Assembly (NCBI GenBank): GCA_965224595.1
Contig: OZ245058.1
Span: 2,852,001 to 2,916,000 of the forward strand
Origin: Aliivibrio_A sp016764915
Lineage (GTDB): Bacteria; Pseudomonadota; Gammaproteobacteria; Enterobacterales; Vibrionaceae
Length of the DNA: 64,000 nucleotides
Direction: 5' to 3'
Numbering within the stretch: the stretch's first letter is position 1; every line of letters begins with the position of its first letter. A program made the position numbers and the translations under genes. The notes beneath the pieces are model-generated. The model was not told where the DNA came from, did no database searches, and was given only the letters and a program-made list of their open reading frames with translations. Positions 26,231 through 34,694 of the stretch are shown here, in pieces.

Positions 26231-26265
26231 TTGCAAAAAGGTCACCAAGTTGGTGACCTTTTTTA
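26231..26265 (+). terminator. Terminator after the Ntn-hydrolase gene
   Basis: Inverted repeat AAAAAGGTCACC-AAGTT-GGTGACCTTTTTT, a stable stem followed by a run of T, 14 bases after the stop codon. Confidence 0.85.
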
Positions 26266-26777
26266 ATGGAAAATCAGACTACTCTCTTCCCTACTTACTG
26301 ATAACATTATTCGAAATATAAATATTTCCAAAATGTTGTACCATACATTTGTCCAATGCAGTGCAAAATGACTACCGTTATAAATGGTGGTCATTTCGGA
26401 TACTCTGAGTTATTCAAAGGGAAAATGCTGTCCGAAGGCAGTAACTAAGAAGTATCCACCTTCAATTCTGTGGGTCTAAGTTGACTCACTTCTGCCCCAA
26501 ACTTTCTCATAGCCATCAACTTGTATACTTGAACGCTTCGGTTTTGACTAAATTAATCTAATAGTTGTTCAGGCTAGTTATACGGGAATTTGCCGTAGCT
26601 TCACCTGAAAGACTCCTTCGATTCACACAACAGTTTGATAGCAGTTGAGTTTCATAGTGGTTAGCCGCAACATAGACGGAATGCAAATGCGGAAAAATTC
26701 CGTCTATAAAGCGTTAAACGTTCAGTTTAGAATATCGTTATAATAGAAAAATTTTATCCATTAAGAAGTTTATAGAA
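26266..26777. other. Gene-free stretch rich in stem-loops upstream of the TIR gene
   Basis: About 510 bases without a gene, with three stem-loops. At 26,366-26,396, AAATGACTACC pairs with GGTGGTCATTT. At 26,568-26,609, TTCAGG/CCTGAA encloses TACGG/CCGTA. At 26,673-26,706 there is a perfect 10-bp stem TAGACGGAAT/ATTCCGTCTA, followed at 26,711 by GCGTTAAAC, an attC-type GTTRRRY core. The last may be a short attC end bounding the TIR cassette. Confidence 0.5.
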
Positions 26778-27587
26778 ATGAGTATTGAGTTTTTATCAAA
26801 TGATCTTGAAAAGGTAAGTTACTTGAGCAACTTGCTCACTAGCCATGCTACTGGTGGGGGGGCTGACAATTCTGAATATGTAAAGCTTCGACATGAATTG
26901 CTAAAAAACTCAACGTTAGCACCTATGCTTCCTAGCTGGTTGAAACTTCATCGCGATCTAGGGTCGTTTTGGGGCTTCATCAAAAATAAATGTGGTACCT
27001 ACATAGAAAGACGTGCCTATCTCTCAGAAGAGTTTGCTCCAGTATGTGATTTCTTGGAATTTGGTAACTTACCAATTTTGAAACTAACACCACAACAGCC
27101 TATGGCACAAAGTTCAACTTTAGTGCCTGAAGCTAAACTTAAAAAAGACAAAGTATTTATCGTGCATGGTCGAGACAATGAAGCAAAACAGGAAGTGGCT
27201 AGATTTGTTGAAAATGTGGGATTAACCCCAATAATCCTTCATGAGCAAGCAAGTGGTGGTAAAACCATCATAGAGAAAATAGAACATTTCGCTGATGAAG
27301 CAGGCTTTGCGTTGATTCTCTATACAGCTTGCGATCATGGTCGAGGCACTCACGAAACAAAAGTACCTCCCAAGCAGCGAGCAAGGCAAAACGTTGTTTT
27401 TGAGCATGGCTATCTTATGGCTAAATTAGATAGAGAAAACGTTTGTGCTCTCGTTAAAGGTGATATCGAAACACCAAACGATATTAGTGGCGTTGTATAT
27501 GTAGGACTTGATACAGCAGGAGCTTGGAAAACAGAGGTCGCAAAAGAACTTAAAGCTAGTGGCTATGAGCTAAAAGAGTTTTTTTAA
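26778..27587 (+). CDS. TIR-like (CAP12/Pycsar-type) domain protein
   Basis: 269 residues. Residues ~125-269 form the TIR-like nucleotide-binding domain of the family found in CBASS and Pycsar effectors: KVFIVHGRDNEAK, then ILHEQASGGKTIIEKIE, LILYTACD and RQNVVFEHGYLMAKLDR, with E209 as the likely catalytic glutamate. These domains degrade NAD+ after infection. Residues 1-110 are a separate N-terminal part I cannot name, which may sense or oligomerise. No cyclase gene is adjacent. The stop is 16 bases before a VCR-like attC, so it sits in a superintegron-type cassette. It is followed by a CBS-HEPN gene. Confidence 0.85.
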   Translation: MSIEFLSNDLEKVSYLSNLLTSHATGGGADNSEYVKLRHELLKNSTLAPMLPSWLKLHRDLGSFWGFIKNKCGTYIERRAYLSEEFAPVCDFLEFGNLPILKLTPQQPMAQSSTLVPEAKLKKDKVFIVHGRDNEAKQEVARFVENVGLTPIILHEQASGGKTIIEKIEHFADEAGFALILYTACDHGRGTHETKVPPKQRARQNVVFEHGYLMAKLDRENVCALVKGDIETPNDISGVVYVGLDTAGAWKTEVAKELKASGYELKEFF

Positions 27588-27602
27588 CACGGCGCATGAT
27601 AC

Positions 27603-27718
27603 GTTTAACAAACTATTCAACCTGACTGCCAACCTATGGCATTTTTGGTTTGAATTGGCATTTGTGATTACGCCGCTAAGTATAGCACTGTCGGCAGCAA
27701 GTTAAGCGGGCGTTATGC
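27603..27718 (+). repeat. VCR-like attC site
   Basis: Begins GTTTAACAAAC (RYYYAAC core), contains TGCCAACCTATGGCATTTTT, and ends AAGTTAAGCGGGCGTTATGC. The ending is close to the end of the V. cholerae repeat (TTAGGCGGGCGTTATGC). It is 116 bp long and placed directly between two genes of the same strand, as in superintegron arrays. I recognised it from the motif; I did not fold it. Confidence 0.78.
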
Positions 27719-27747
27719 TCTTTCATAAAATTCAGAGGTATTAACAA

Positions 27748-28632
27748 ATGGGTTATCAACTGTGGATGTCGCCAATCACGGGTTATCGCAGAAACGGAAC
27801 TCGTTTTAGCGCATTGAAAAAGATATTTATCGATAGTGTAACAGTTCGAGATATATACGAACCCTTGCTTTGTTGTCGTGTAGATGAATCAGCTGGCCAT
27901 GTTAAAGAAATACTAATGCACAGGCAGTTTGATGCAGCGGGAGTAATCGATAAAAACCAAAAGGTAGTTGGTTATGTAAATACGTCAGATCTAAAAGATG
28001 GCATCATAAATCAATATCGTATCGATATTAAGATTGAACAAATTATATCGGATTCTACTCCTTTAGCTAGCCTTCTAAATATCCTCCAAGTGAGTGACTT
28101 CTTTTATGTTAATCATGGCGCGAAGATAGTAGGCATAATTACAAAAGCTGACTTAAATAAACCCCCTGTACGAGTATATGTTTTTGGTATGTTATCGCTC
28201 TTTGAAATGCATCTGAATTCTTGGATTCGTTTTGAATATCCAGATAACGGTTGGCAAGAGCACATATCAGAACAGAGACTGGGAAAAGCTCAAGAAACGT
28301 ACGAGCTACGCAAGAAAAATAACCAAGACCTATACCTCATAGATTGCTTACAGTTAGCAGATAAGCGTGACTTATTAGCAAAGTCTAAAGAGTTTAGAGC
28401 ACGTTTTGACTTTACTAAGCAGGGCTTTGAGCGCTTTATACGATATGCAGAGCAAATACGTAATGAAATAGCACACAGTCAAGACTCGATTATAGCTAGT
28501 CTTCCTTGGGAAAGTTTTGTGAATGTTTTGGAAGGTGTGGATAGGTTCCTTACAGAATCAGACCAACTGATCGAAAATGAAGCAAAGGCTGGTGCGGTCG
28601 ATTTTGTAGAATATCTAACAACAACTGCATAA
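27748..28632 (+). CDS. CBS-pair protein with C-terminal HEPN-like domain
   Basis: A 294-residue fusion. Residues ~30-140 hold two CBS motifs (VTVRDIYEPLLCCRVDESAG, then GVIDKNQKVVGYVNTSDLKD and, second, AKIVGIITKADLN), which bind adenine nucleotides and act as sensors. Residues ~150-280 are helical and contain R238-N-E-I-A-H243 (EQIRNEIAHSQ), the HEPN RX4H motif of RNases. It starts 30 bases after the VCR-like attC core and so looks like the next cassette. There is no attC at its own 3' end. CBS sensing coupled to HEPN RNA cleavage would suit a nucleotide-responsive toxin; this is inference. Confidence 0.78.
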   Translation: MGYQLWMSPITGYRRNGTRFSALKKIFIDSVTVRDIYEPLLCCRVDESAGHVKEILMHRQFDAAGVIDKNQKVVGYVNTSDLKDGIINQYRIDIKIEQIISDSTPLASLLNILQVSDFFYVNHGAKIVGIITKADLNKPPVRVYVFGMLSLFEMHLNSWIRFEYPDNGWQEHISEQRLGKAQETYELRKKNNQDLYLIDCLQLADKRDLLAKSKEFRARFDFTKQGFERFIRYAEQIRNEIAHSQDSIIASLPWESFVNVLEGVDRFLTESDQLIENEAKAGAVDFVEYLTTTA

Positions 28633-29045
28633 TAAACATTTAAGGTTTCAAGTTACTTTCTCTAACCTTGAGTAAACGTTTGGGAATTGGTTAATCTTCA
28701 TTCTCCTTCAAGAATATTAGTTTTATATACTCACTCTTTATATGTATAAAAAAGACTCATAACTTGATGATAATTATCGTGATTTTATCTCCTTATGGTT
28801 TTTGTACATTTTTAACAAGAAAGAGCGTAACGCAAGTTGCGTCATGAAATAAAACTAGCCGTACCGTAATTAGGAAACTGCTTGTTGCCATCCTGTATTT
28901 TTTATTATCTAAAAATCATCAACAATACTGGAGTTTGATTATTCAATTATTAATAAAAATAGATTTTTTAGATAAAACTGACAAAAGTTATCTTTTTATT
29001 TTTTATGTTTATTTTTCAGTGTCTTATTTGTGTTTCGTTTTTTTG
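28633..29045. other. AT-rich right end of the island
   Basis: About 410 bases with no gene. A small palindrome ACGCAA-G-TTGCGT lies near 28,831. Open frames starting at 28,935 and 29,005 run into the comM remainder or are antisense chance frames and are not called as island genes. Confidence 0.5.
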
Positions 29046-29067
29046 TCTAATTTTAAAAGCAACAGTA
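29046..29067 (-). repeat. Right terminal inverted repeat of the island
   Basis: The reverse complement begins TACTGTTGCT and ends AATTAGA, partner of 5,310-5,331. Six bases (GTTGTG, 29,068-29,073) separate it from the point where ComM coding resumes; they may be the crossover or coupling sequence. Confidence 0.65.
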
Positions 29068-29073
29068 GTTGTG

Positions 29074-30009
29074 CAGCAACAAGGAAAACGGTCATTGGAA
29101 ATTGCGGCTGCTGGGGGACATAATCTGCTTTTTTTAGGCCCACCAGGTACTGGAAAAACCATGCTGGCATCAAGAATGCGTGATCTACTGCCTGAGATGA
29201 ATGATGAAGAGGCATTGGAGACAGCTTCAGTTGCTTCATTGACGGATCAAATCATTACCGAGCACAATTGGCGTATTAGGCCCTTTCGATCGCCACATCA
29301 CTCTAGCTCAATGGCGGCTTTGGTAGGTGGGGGATCCAACCCAAAACCTGGTGAAATTTCGCTCTCTCATAATGGCGTACTGTTTCTCGATGAGTTGCCT
29401 GAATTTGAGCGTCGAGTTTTAGACTCCCTCAGAGAGCCAATAGAGTCTGGTGAGATCATTATCTCAAGGGCGATTTGTAAAACACGATTTCCAGCACGAT
29501 TTCAATTAGTAGCGGCTCTTAATCCCAGCCCGACAGGCTATTACAAAGGCAATCAAACACGAGTGAACCCTCAAGTCATTCTTCGTTACTTAAGCCGACT
29601 TTCTGGACCGCTGCTTGACCGATTTGATATGTCGTTAGAGATCCCACTATTGCCGAAGGGAATGTTAACGGAAGGAGGAGATAGGGGAGAACGAACGGAG
29701 GTAGTGAAACAGCGAGTGCTTGATGCTAGAAATATCATGATCCAACGTAGTGGAAAGATCAATGCACTTCTGGGTAGCCGAGAGATAGAAACATACTGCC
29801 CTCTGCTTAAATCGGATGCTGATTTTTTAGAGACGACACTGCATCGTCTTGGTTTGTCTATTCGCGCTTACCACCGGATTATAAAAGTGGCGAGAACCAT
29901 CGCTGATCTCAATAAGGAATCTGATATTAATCGGGCGCATTTAGCTGAAGCGCTAGGTTATCGTTCAATGGATAGATTGTTACAGCAGTTAACCCTACAG
30001 GCCATATGA
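29074..30009 (+). pseudogene. comM: ComM (YifB) C-terminal fragment
   Basis: Resumes at QQQGKRSLEIAAAGGHNLLF and holds the complete AAA+ core: Walker A LFLGPPGTGKTMLASR, Walker B NGVLFLDELPEFERR, and the Mg-chelatase-like region (RFQLVAALNPSPTGYYKGNQ). About 311 residues end at the stop at 30,009. An open frame extends upstream to 29,005 through island DNA, so a shortened AAA+ protein could in theory be made from a chance start, but it would lack the N-terminal domain. Followed by a shared terminator convergent with dsbA. Confidence 0.92.
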
Positions 30010-30030
30010 AGTGGTTATTGTAGCGATACA

Positions 30031-30054
30031 AAAAAGGAGCCTAAGCTCCTTTTT
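30031..30054. terminator. Bidirectional terminator between comM and dsbA
   Basis: AAAAAGGAGC-CTAA-GCTCCTTTTT, a symmetrical stem with A and T runs on both sides, between convergent genes. Confidence 0.88.
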
Positions 30055-30074
30055 GTTGTTGTATTATTGAGTGA

Positions 30075-30827
30075 TTAACTCTGTTTCTTCAGCAAGAAGT
30101 TGATGAGGTCTAAGTACTCCTCTTCACTTTCGATATTGTCTGTTTTGATTAAGAACTTGTTATTGACGATGACTGCGGGAACGCCAGATAGGCCACTTTT
30201 CTTAAAGCTGTTATCAAAAATATTTACCATAGAGTCGGTAGTAAAACCATTATATGCGGCATCGAAGTCCTTTGCAGATACGCCTTCATCTAGGAATATT
30301 TGACGAAGTTGTTCGTCATTTTTCGGCGCTTTTTGCATATTGTGAATACGGTTAAACATAACAGGAACCATTACATGTTCTGCGTTTAGAAGATTCATTG
30401 CAGCATAAGCTTTGCTCATTGATTTACCCATGTTTCCCCCCATGAATGAGACATGGTTTTTCAAGAAACGAGCATCAGATGGAAGCTGCTGTGCAATAGA
30501 CTCCATAAGTGGTTCAAAAGTATTACAGTGTGGGCAATAGAACGAGAAATATTCCGTTACCGTTGGTTTTGTTGAAACAGGCAGATCGATAACCGAGTAG
30601 TAATCACCTTCTGCGTATTTACCCGTTTTAGTTTCAGCTAAAGTCGGTGTGACAGGGCGAGGTGCTGGCTTGGTCATTTTTTTAGGCGCTACGCTCTCAG
30701 TTGCACTATTCTCTGCTTGGACAGCAACTGCTTCTGCTTTGACTGGGGTTGCTACCTCTTCTTTAGCGGGTTCTGAGCAACCGATTAATCCAATCAGCAT
30801 TGATGCAGCGAGTATTTTCTTTAACAT
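30075..30827 (-). CDS. dsbA: DsbA-family thiol:disulfide oxidoreductase, predicted lipoprotein
   Basis: A 250-residue protein that introduces disulfides into periplasmic proteins. A lipoprotein signal (MLKKILAASMLIGLIGCSEP) has lipobox L-I-G-C17. A Pro/Ala/Lys-rich linker runs to about residue 65, then the thioredoxin-like DsbA domain with catalytic C98-P-H-C101 (FYCPHCNTF) and the cis-proline loop GLSGVPAVIVN. DsbA is usually soluble, so membrane anchoring is uncommon. It lies just downstream of srkA on the same strand (40 bp), the srkA-dsbA pairing known from E. coli, where the Cpx pathway controls both. A second DsbA elsewhere in the genome is possible. Confidence 0.88.
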   Translation of the reverse strand: MLKKILAASMLIGLIGCSEPAKEEVATPVKAEAVAVQAENSATESVAPKKMTKPAPRPVTPTLAETKTGKYAEGDYYSVIDLPVSTKPTVTEYFSFYCPHCNTFEPLMESIAQQLPSDARFLKNHVSFMGGNMGKSMSKAYAAMNLLNAEHVMVPVMFNRIHNMQKAPKNDEQLRQIFLDEGVSAKDFDAAYNGFTTDSMVNIFDNSFKKSGLSGVPAVIVNNKFLIKTDNIESEEEYLDLINFLLKKQS

Positions 30828-30867
30828 GTGTAAGTAGCTCCTGATAATAAATTTTGATTATTGTGTA

Positions 30868-31854
30868 TTACCACTGTGGCATAAGTTCTAAAGGCGCTTC
30901 TGAAAGAGCGGCTATCTGTTCTTTAAAACCCAACACCTGATTTTCCCAATATTTTGCATCAGAAAACCATGGAAAAGCCAGTGGAAAGGCAGGGTCATCC
31001 CATCTTTTAGCTAGCCAAGCCATATAATGCACCATCCTAAGACCGCGCAACGGCTCAATTAGTTTCAGCTGGGTCGAATCAAAGTCACAAAACTCGGAAT
31101 AAGCGTCTAATACGGTGCCTAATTGCGCCAATTTATCGTGACGATCCCCATTGAGAAGCATCCATATGTCCTGAACGGCAGGACCATTTCTTGCGTCATC
31201 CAGATCGACAAACATCGGCCCATCACGCCACAAAATGTTACCAGGGTGGCAATCACCATGCAGTCGAATGGAAGTCCAATCTTCACTCCAGTTCTCTTCT
31301 ATTCTACTGATAAGTAGAGAGAGGTCTGAAAAAAAGCTATTTTCTAAGTAATGAGGAATAAATTGACTGTTTTCTAACAGCTTTTGAGGCTGGTAGAGAT
31401 ATTCATCAACACCTAGCGTCAAGCGGTGCTTGAACTGTTTACTTTCACTTACTTTATGAATGCGCCCCAAAAATCGACCGACTCCTTCGAGTTGGTCATA
31501 GTTATCCACTTCAAACTGACGCCCACCGACACTTGGAAATAGGGTAAACATGTAACCTTTATAGTAGTGCAGAGTTTCCCCGTTAATAACACATGGTGCC
31601 GCTAGCGGTATCTCATGTTCAACCAGCTCTAATGAGAAGTCATGCTCTTCTTGAATCTGCAATGCAGACCAGCGCTGAGGGCGATAAAACTTCACCACAT
31701 ATCGATTTTTTTCTTCATCAGTAAACTGATATACGCGGTTTTCATAACTGTTTAATGCTAGCAATCCGGATTCCGCTCTAATGCCAATGCTGGCTAAGGC
31801 ATACCACATAAAGTCTGGAGTAAGGGCGCTGAAGTTAAAGGTTTGAGTATCCAT
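30868..31854 (-). CDS. srkA: Stress response kinase A (SrkA/YihE)
   Basis: A 328-residue serine/threonine protein kinase of the aminoglycoside-phosphotransferase fold (RdoA/YihE), cytoplasmic, which protects cells from stress-induced death. The catalytic loop LHGDCHPGNILWRDG and the metal motif FVDLDDARNGP are intact, and the N-terminal lysine region YVVKFYRP is present. Length equals E. coli SrkA. It precedes dsbA on the same strand and is separated from the upstream ccoG by a terminator. Confidence 0.95.
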   Translation of the reverse strand: MDTQTFNFSALTPDFMWYALASIGIRAESGLLALNSYENRVYQFTDEEKNRYVVKFYRPQRWSALQIQEEHDFSLELVEHEIPLAAPCVINGETLHYYKGYMFTLFPSVGGRQFEVDNYDQLEGVGRFLGRIHKVSESKQFKHRLTLGVDEYLYQPQKLLENSQFIPHYLENSFFSDLSLLISRIEENWSEDWTSIRLHGDCHPGNILWRDGPMFVDLDDARNGPAVQDIWMLLNGDRHDKLAQLGTVLDAYSEFCDFDSTQLKLIEPLRGLRMVHYMAWLAKRWDDPAFPLAFPWFSDAKYWENQVLGFKEQIAALSEAPLELMPQW

Positions 31855-31900
31855 ATTGGCATCTTAGGGTCATGGTCTATATGGGAATAGTACCTGATAT

Positions 31901-31929
31901 AAAAAGAAAGGGCGCAATAAAAGCGCCCT
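31901..31929 (-). terminator. Terminator downstream of ccoG
   Basis: On the minus strand, AGGGCGC-TTTTATT-GCGCCCT is followed by TTCTTTTT. It lies 24 bases after the ccoG stop. Confidence 0.8.
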
Positions 31930-31952
31930 GAAGGAGTTTCATTATCAAATAA

Positions 31953-33374
31953 TTAGAGCTTTTTGAAGAAGCGACTCTCTGATTGAATCATCTCTTGTTG
32001 ATCATTTTTTAAGATAAACTCAATCGACGTAATTGGTTTTTCTAGTGAGCTGGACTCGGCACCTAAACTGATTGGCAGGCTTCGCATCTCCCCGGGTTGT
32101 ACAGAGATAGTTTGTGGGCCGTACCATTTAGATTCTGATAAGCCTGTGACTGAGAGTTGATATATTTGCTTTTGTTGGGTTTTATTAAACACTTTTAAAG
32201 TATACGTATTTTCAACCAAGCCTTCATTATTAATACGGTACATTTGAGTTCTATCACGCAGAACATCAAGGCCCATCGGAGACACGGTGGCAATTTGAGT
32301 AATAAATAGCCCAATCATAATCAGTAAAATTGCGCCATAGTCGATTAACTTAGGTCGAAGAACTGAGGTGTGTGTGCCTTCGAGTTTATGCTCAGAGGTA
32401 TAGCTGATAAGATCTTTGGGGTAACCCATCTTGTCCATAGTTTCATTGCAAACATCGATACAAGCGCCACAGTTAATGCACTCATATTGCAATCCATCTC
32501 GAATGTCTATCCCTGTTGGGCAAACTTGTACGCAGAGGTTGCAATCGATGCAATCACCAAGCCCCATGGCCTTATGGTCTTTTTTACGTGGTCTTGGCCC
32601 TCGGCTTTCACCACGTTCAGTATCATAGCCAACAATGTAGGTGTCCTTATCAAACATTGCTGATTGAAAACGAGCATATGGACACATGTGAATACAGACA
32701 ATTGAACGCATCCAACCAGCATTGATATAGGTACATACTGCAAAAAATAGCACCCAAAATACGGGCCAAAACGTGGCATTTAAGCTAAAGAATCCACTAA
32801 CCAACTCTCGGATTGGAAAAAAATAACCAGTAAAGGTAAAACCTGTTGCGAGAGCAATGGCAAACCATGAGACATGTTTTGCTGTTTTTCTCAATGCTAA
32901 ATTGGTAGTGAGGGGCAGCTGGTCCTGTTTTCTTCGTTTATTTGCTGAGCCTTCTAGTTTTTCTTCAAACCAAATATACATGAAGGTCCATACTGTTTGA
33001 GGGCAGAGATATCCACACCAAACTCGGCCTAAAAAAGTGGTTAAAAAGAAGAGACCGAAAGCCGCAATAATAAAGAAGACAGCCAATAAAGTGAGATCTT
33101 GTGGAAACAGGGTGGTCGCAAAAAAGCTGAATTGTTGTTGGCCGAAATCCATCAGTATTGCTTGGTGATCATTGTATGAGATCCAAGGTGTAATACAGAA
33201 AAGGAGCAGCAAAAACCACGCACCGTAACGACGGAGCTTTTGAAAATTGCCTTTACTTTTACGGACGTAGATTTGATTACTAGGGTTGAAGCGATCGCCG
33301 CCGTTTCCTTTATGAGTTTTCGGATTAAACTGCTGGGGAGTTATATCCTTAATATCTATTTTATCCTGACTCAT
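31953..33374 (-). CDS. ccoG: Cytochrome c oxidase accessory protein CcoG
   Basis: A 473-residue polytopic membrane ferredoxin (RdxA/FixG family) needed for copper handling in cbb3-type oxidase assembly. Several membrane segments lie in the first ~230 residues, including WFLLLLFCITPWISY, LTLLAVFFIIAAFGLFFLTT and FWVLFFAVCTYINAG. Two 4Fe-4S motifs follow: CIDCNLCVQVCPTGIDI and CINCGACIDVCNETMD. A C-terminal immunoglobulin-like FixG domain follows residue ~370. It is a single gene with its own promoter region; no cco structural genes are nearby. Confidence 0.94.
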   Translation of the reverse strand: MSQDKIDIKDITPQQFNPKTHKGNGGDRFNPSNQIYVRKSKGNFQKLRRYGAWFLLLLFCITPWISYNDHQAILMDFGQQQFSFFATTLFPQDLTLLAVFFIIAAFGLFFLTTFLGRVWCGYLCPQTVWTFMYIWFEEKLEGSANKRRKQDQLPLTTNLALRKTAKHVSWFAIALATGFTFTGYFFPIRELVSGFFSLNATFWPVFWVLFFAVCTYINAGWMRSIVCIHMCPYARFQSAMFDKDTYIVGYDTERGESRGPRPRKKDHKAMGLGDCIDCNLCVQVCPTGIDIRDGLQYECINCGACIDVCNETMDKMGYPKDLISYTSEHKLEGTHTSVLRPKLIDYGAILLIMIGLFITQIATVSPMGLDVLRDRTQMYRINNEGLVENTYTLKVFNKTQQKQIYQLSVTGLSESKWYGPQTISVQPGEMRSLPISLGAESSSLEKPITSIEFILKNDQQEMIQSESRFFKKL

Positions 33375-33589
33375 TTCCTTTCCTTGCTCACGAAAAAGGG
33401 ATACAACCGTCTTGGCTGAAATTTTATTTTTATTGTGTTTATTAGATCTGATTTTTGTGGCGAGATTATAGCGTAATCAATGGTACAAGTTATCTATGGT
33501 TATCAATTTTTAGAAAAAATGTTGTGGAGTAGCAATAATTATGTCAAAGAAGTTAACACTAGCCAGAGAGCTCTGACTAGTAAGGATGG

Positions 33590-33853
33590 TTACAGAATAC
33601 CGCGAGCTTTTAAAATGGCGGTTTTAAAATCATTCTCATGATCTTTGGCTAGTCCCGGAATCATCTCTTTTTTATCGCTATTTCGCATTTTTAGATGATA
33701 GATAAGCACATCGTCTGTGAGATCTTCGAGGTTTCCATCATAGGCTGCCTCTTTAGTGAGTTTTACAATAAACTCAACTAAGTTTAACTCAGGATCTTTT
33801 TGCCACTCTGGATGAATTAGCTCAATAAGCTCATTAACGCGATGACATTTCAT
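33590..33853 (-). CDS. yihD: YihD-family protein (DUF1040)
   Basis: I start it at ATG 33,853 (MKCHRVNELIELIHPEWQKD), giving 87 residues; the longer frame adds MDIF. It is a short acidic cytoplasmic protein conserved in gammaproteobacteria near srkA and dsbA, as here. Function unknown. The neighbours are ccoG on the same strand and divergently the hemolysin III gene. Confidence 0.9.
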   Translation of the reverse strand: MKCHRVNELIELIHPEWQKDPELNLVEFIVKLTKEAAYDGNLEDLTDDVLIYHLKMRNSDKKEMIPGLAKDHENDFKTAILKARGIL

Positions 33854-34007
33854 AAAAATATCCAATAATTGTTAGAGGGGGTTATTTTATAATAATAATG
33901 GTCACTCGTCTGCTACATATTTGAACATATCGAATTTAAGCTTACATGTGTAAGCCTAAATATGTGATAATAAGTTTCTTTATCAATAAATCAGATTAAG
34001 GTGAACA

Positions 34008-34649
34008 ATGACCTCTGCGTATTCAGCCAAAGAAGAGCGAGCAAATAGTATTTCGCATGCTTTTGGGGTGCTATTTGGCGTAGTTGCGCTTGTTCTGTTA
34101 TTACAACAAGCGCAATTATCAAATGCAGATACGCTTACCTTCGTGAGTTATTCTATTTATGGTGCCAGTATTATTGTGCTATTTATGGCATCTACTTTAT
34201 ATCACTCTATCTCGGATCCTAAAGCCAAGCGTTGGTTAAAAACGTTTGATCACAGTGCCATTTTTTTTCTGATAGCAGGAAGTTATACCCCTTTCCTACT
34301 TGTTGGGTTAAGAACGCCATTAGCGATGTGGTTAATGGTGGTTATCTGGCTTATCGCATTGGTCGGGGTGGTCGGAAAAATAGTCTTTGTGTATCGATTT
34401 AAAAAACTCTCGTTGATCAGTTATTTGGTGATGGGCTGGTTATCTTTGATTGTTATCTATCAGCTGGTCACTTTTTTAGATATTGGGGCGGTGATTTGGT
34501 TGGCGGCCGGAGGTCTGGTCTATTCGTTAGGTGTGATTTTTTATGTAAACAAACGAATTCCGTTTAATCACGCTATTTGGCACTTGTTTGTTTTAGCTGG
34601 GTGTGTGAGTCACTTTATTGCTATCTACTACTACATTCAACCTGTCTAA
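34008..34649 (+). CDS. trhA: Hemolysin III / YqfA (TrhA) family membrane protein
   Basis: A 213-residue, seven-segment membrane protein of the PAQR/hemolysin III family. The metal-site histidines are visible: NSISHAFGVL, STLYHSISD, TFDHSAIFFLIAGSYTP and NHAIWHLFVLAGCVSHF. The E. coli member YqfA (TrhA) is linked to membrane homeostasis; the haemolysin label is historical. It is a single gene with a GGTGA ribosome site, convergent with trkH across a terminator. Confidence 0.92.
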   Translation: MTSAYSAKEERANSISHAFGVLFGVVALVLLLQQAQLSNADTLTFVSYSIYGASIIVLFMASTLYHSISDPKAKRWLKTFDHSAIFFLIAGSYTPFLLVGLRTPLAMWLMVVIWLIALVGVVGKIVFVYRFKKLSLISYLVMGWLSLIVIYQLVTFLDIGAVIWLAAGGLVYSLGVIFYVNKRIPFNHAIWHLFVLAGCVSHFIAIYYYIQPV

Positions 34650-34657
34650 TTGAAGCA

Positions 34658-34680
34658 AGGAGGCGCAACGAGTGCCTCCT
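34658..34680. terminator. Terminator between trhA and trkH
   Basis: AGGAGGC-N9-GCCTCCT followed by GATTTTTGTT on the plus strand, located between convergent genes. Confidence 0.82.
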
Positions 34681-34694
34681 GATTTTTGTTGATA

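Larger units (their letters stand above)
5310..29067. mobile_element. Genomic island inserted in comM (GMT-like, tyrosine recombinases)
   Basis: The limits are where the ComM reading frame stops and restarts, and where an imperfect 22-bp inverted repeat is found. The left end carries a four-gene recombination module reading inward. The remainder is AT-rich cargo with many divergent single genes, an IS21-family insertion, attC-like sites and gene-poor stretches, in contrast to the compact core genes on both sides. comM is a known hot spot for islands, for example AbaR in Acinetobacter. The recombinase trio suggests a Gamma-Mobile-Trio island. That identification is from memory of the gene layout and is not confirmed by search. 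Confidence 0.85.
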
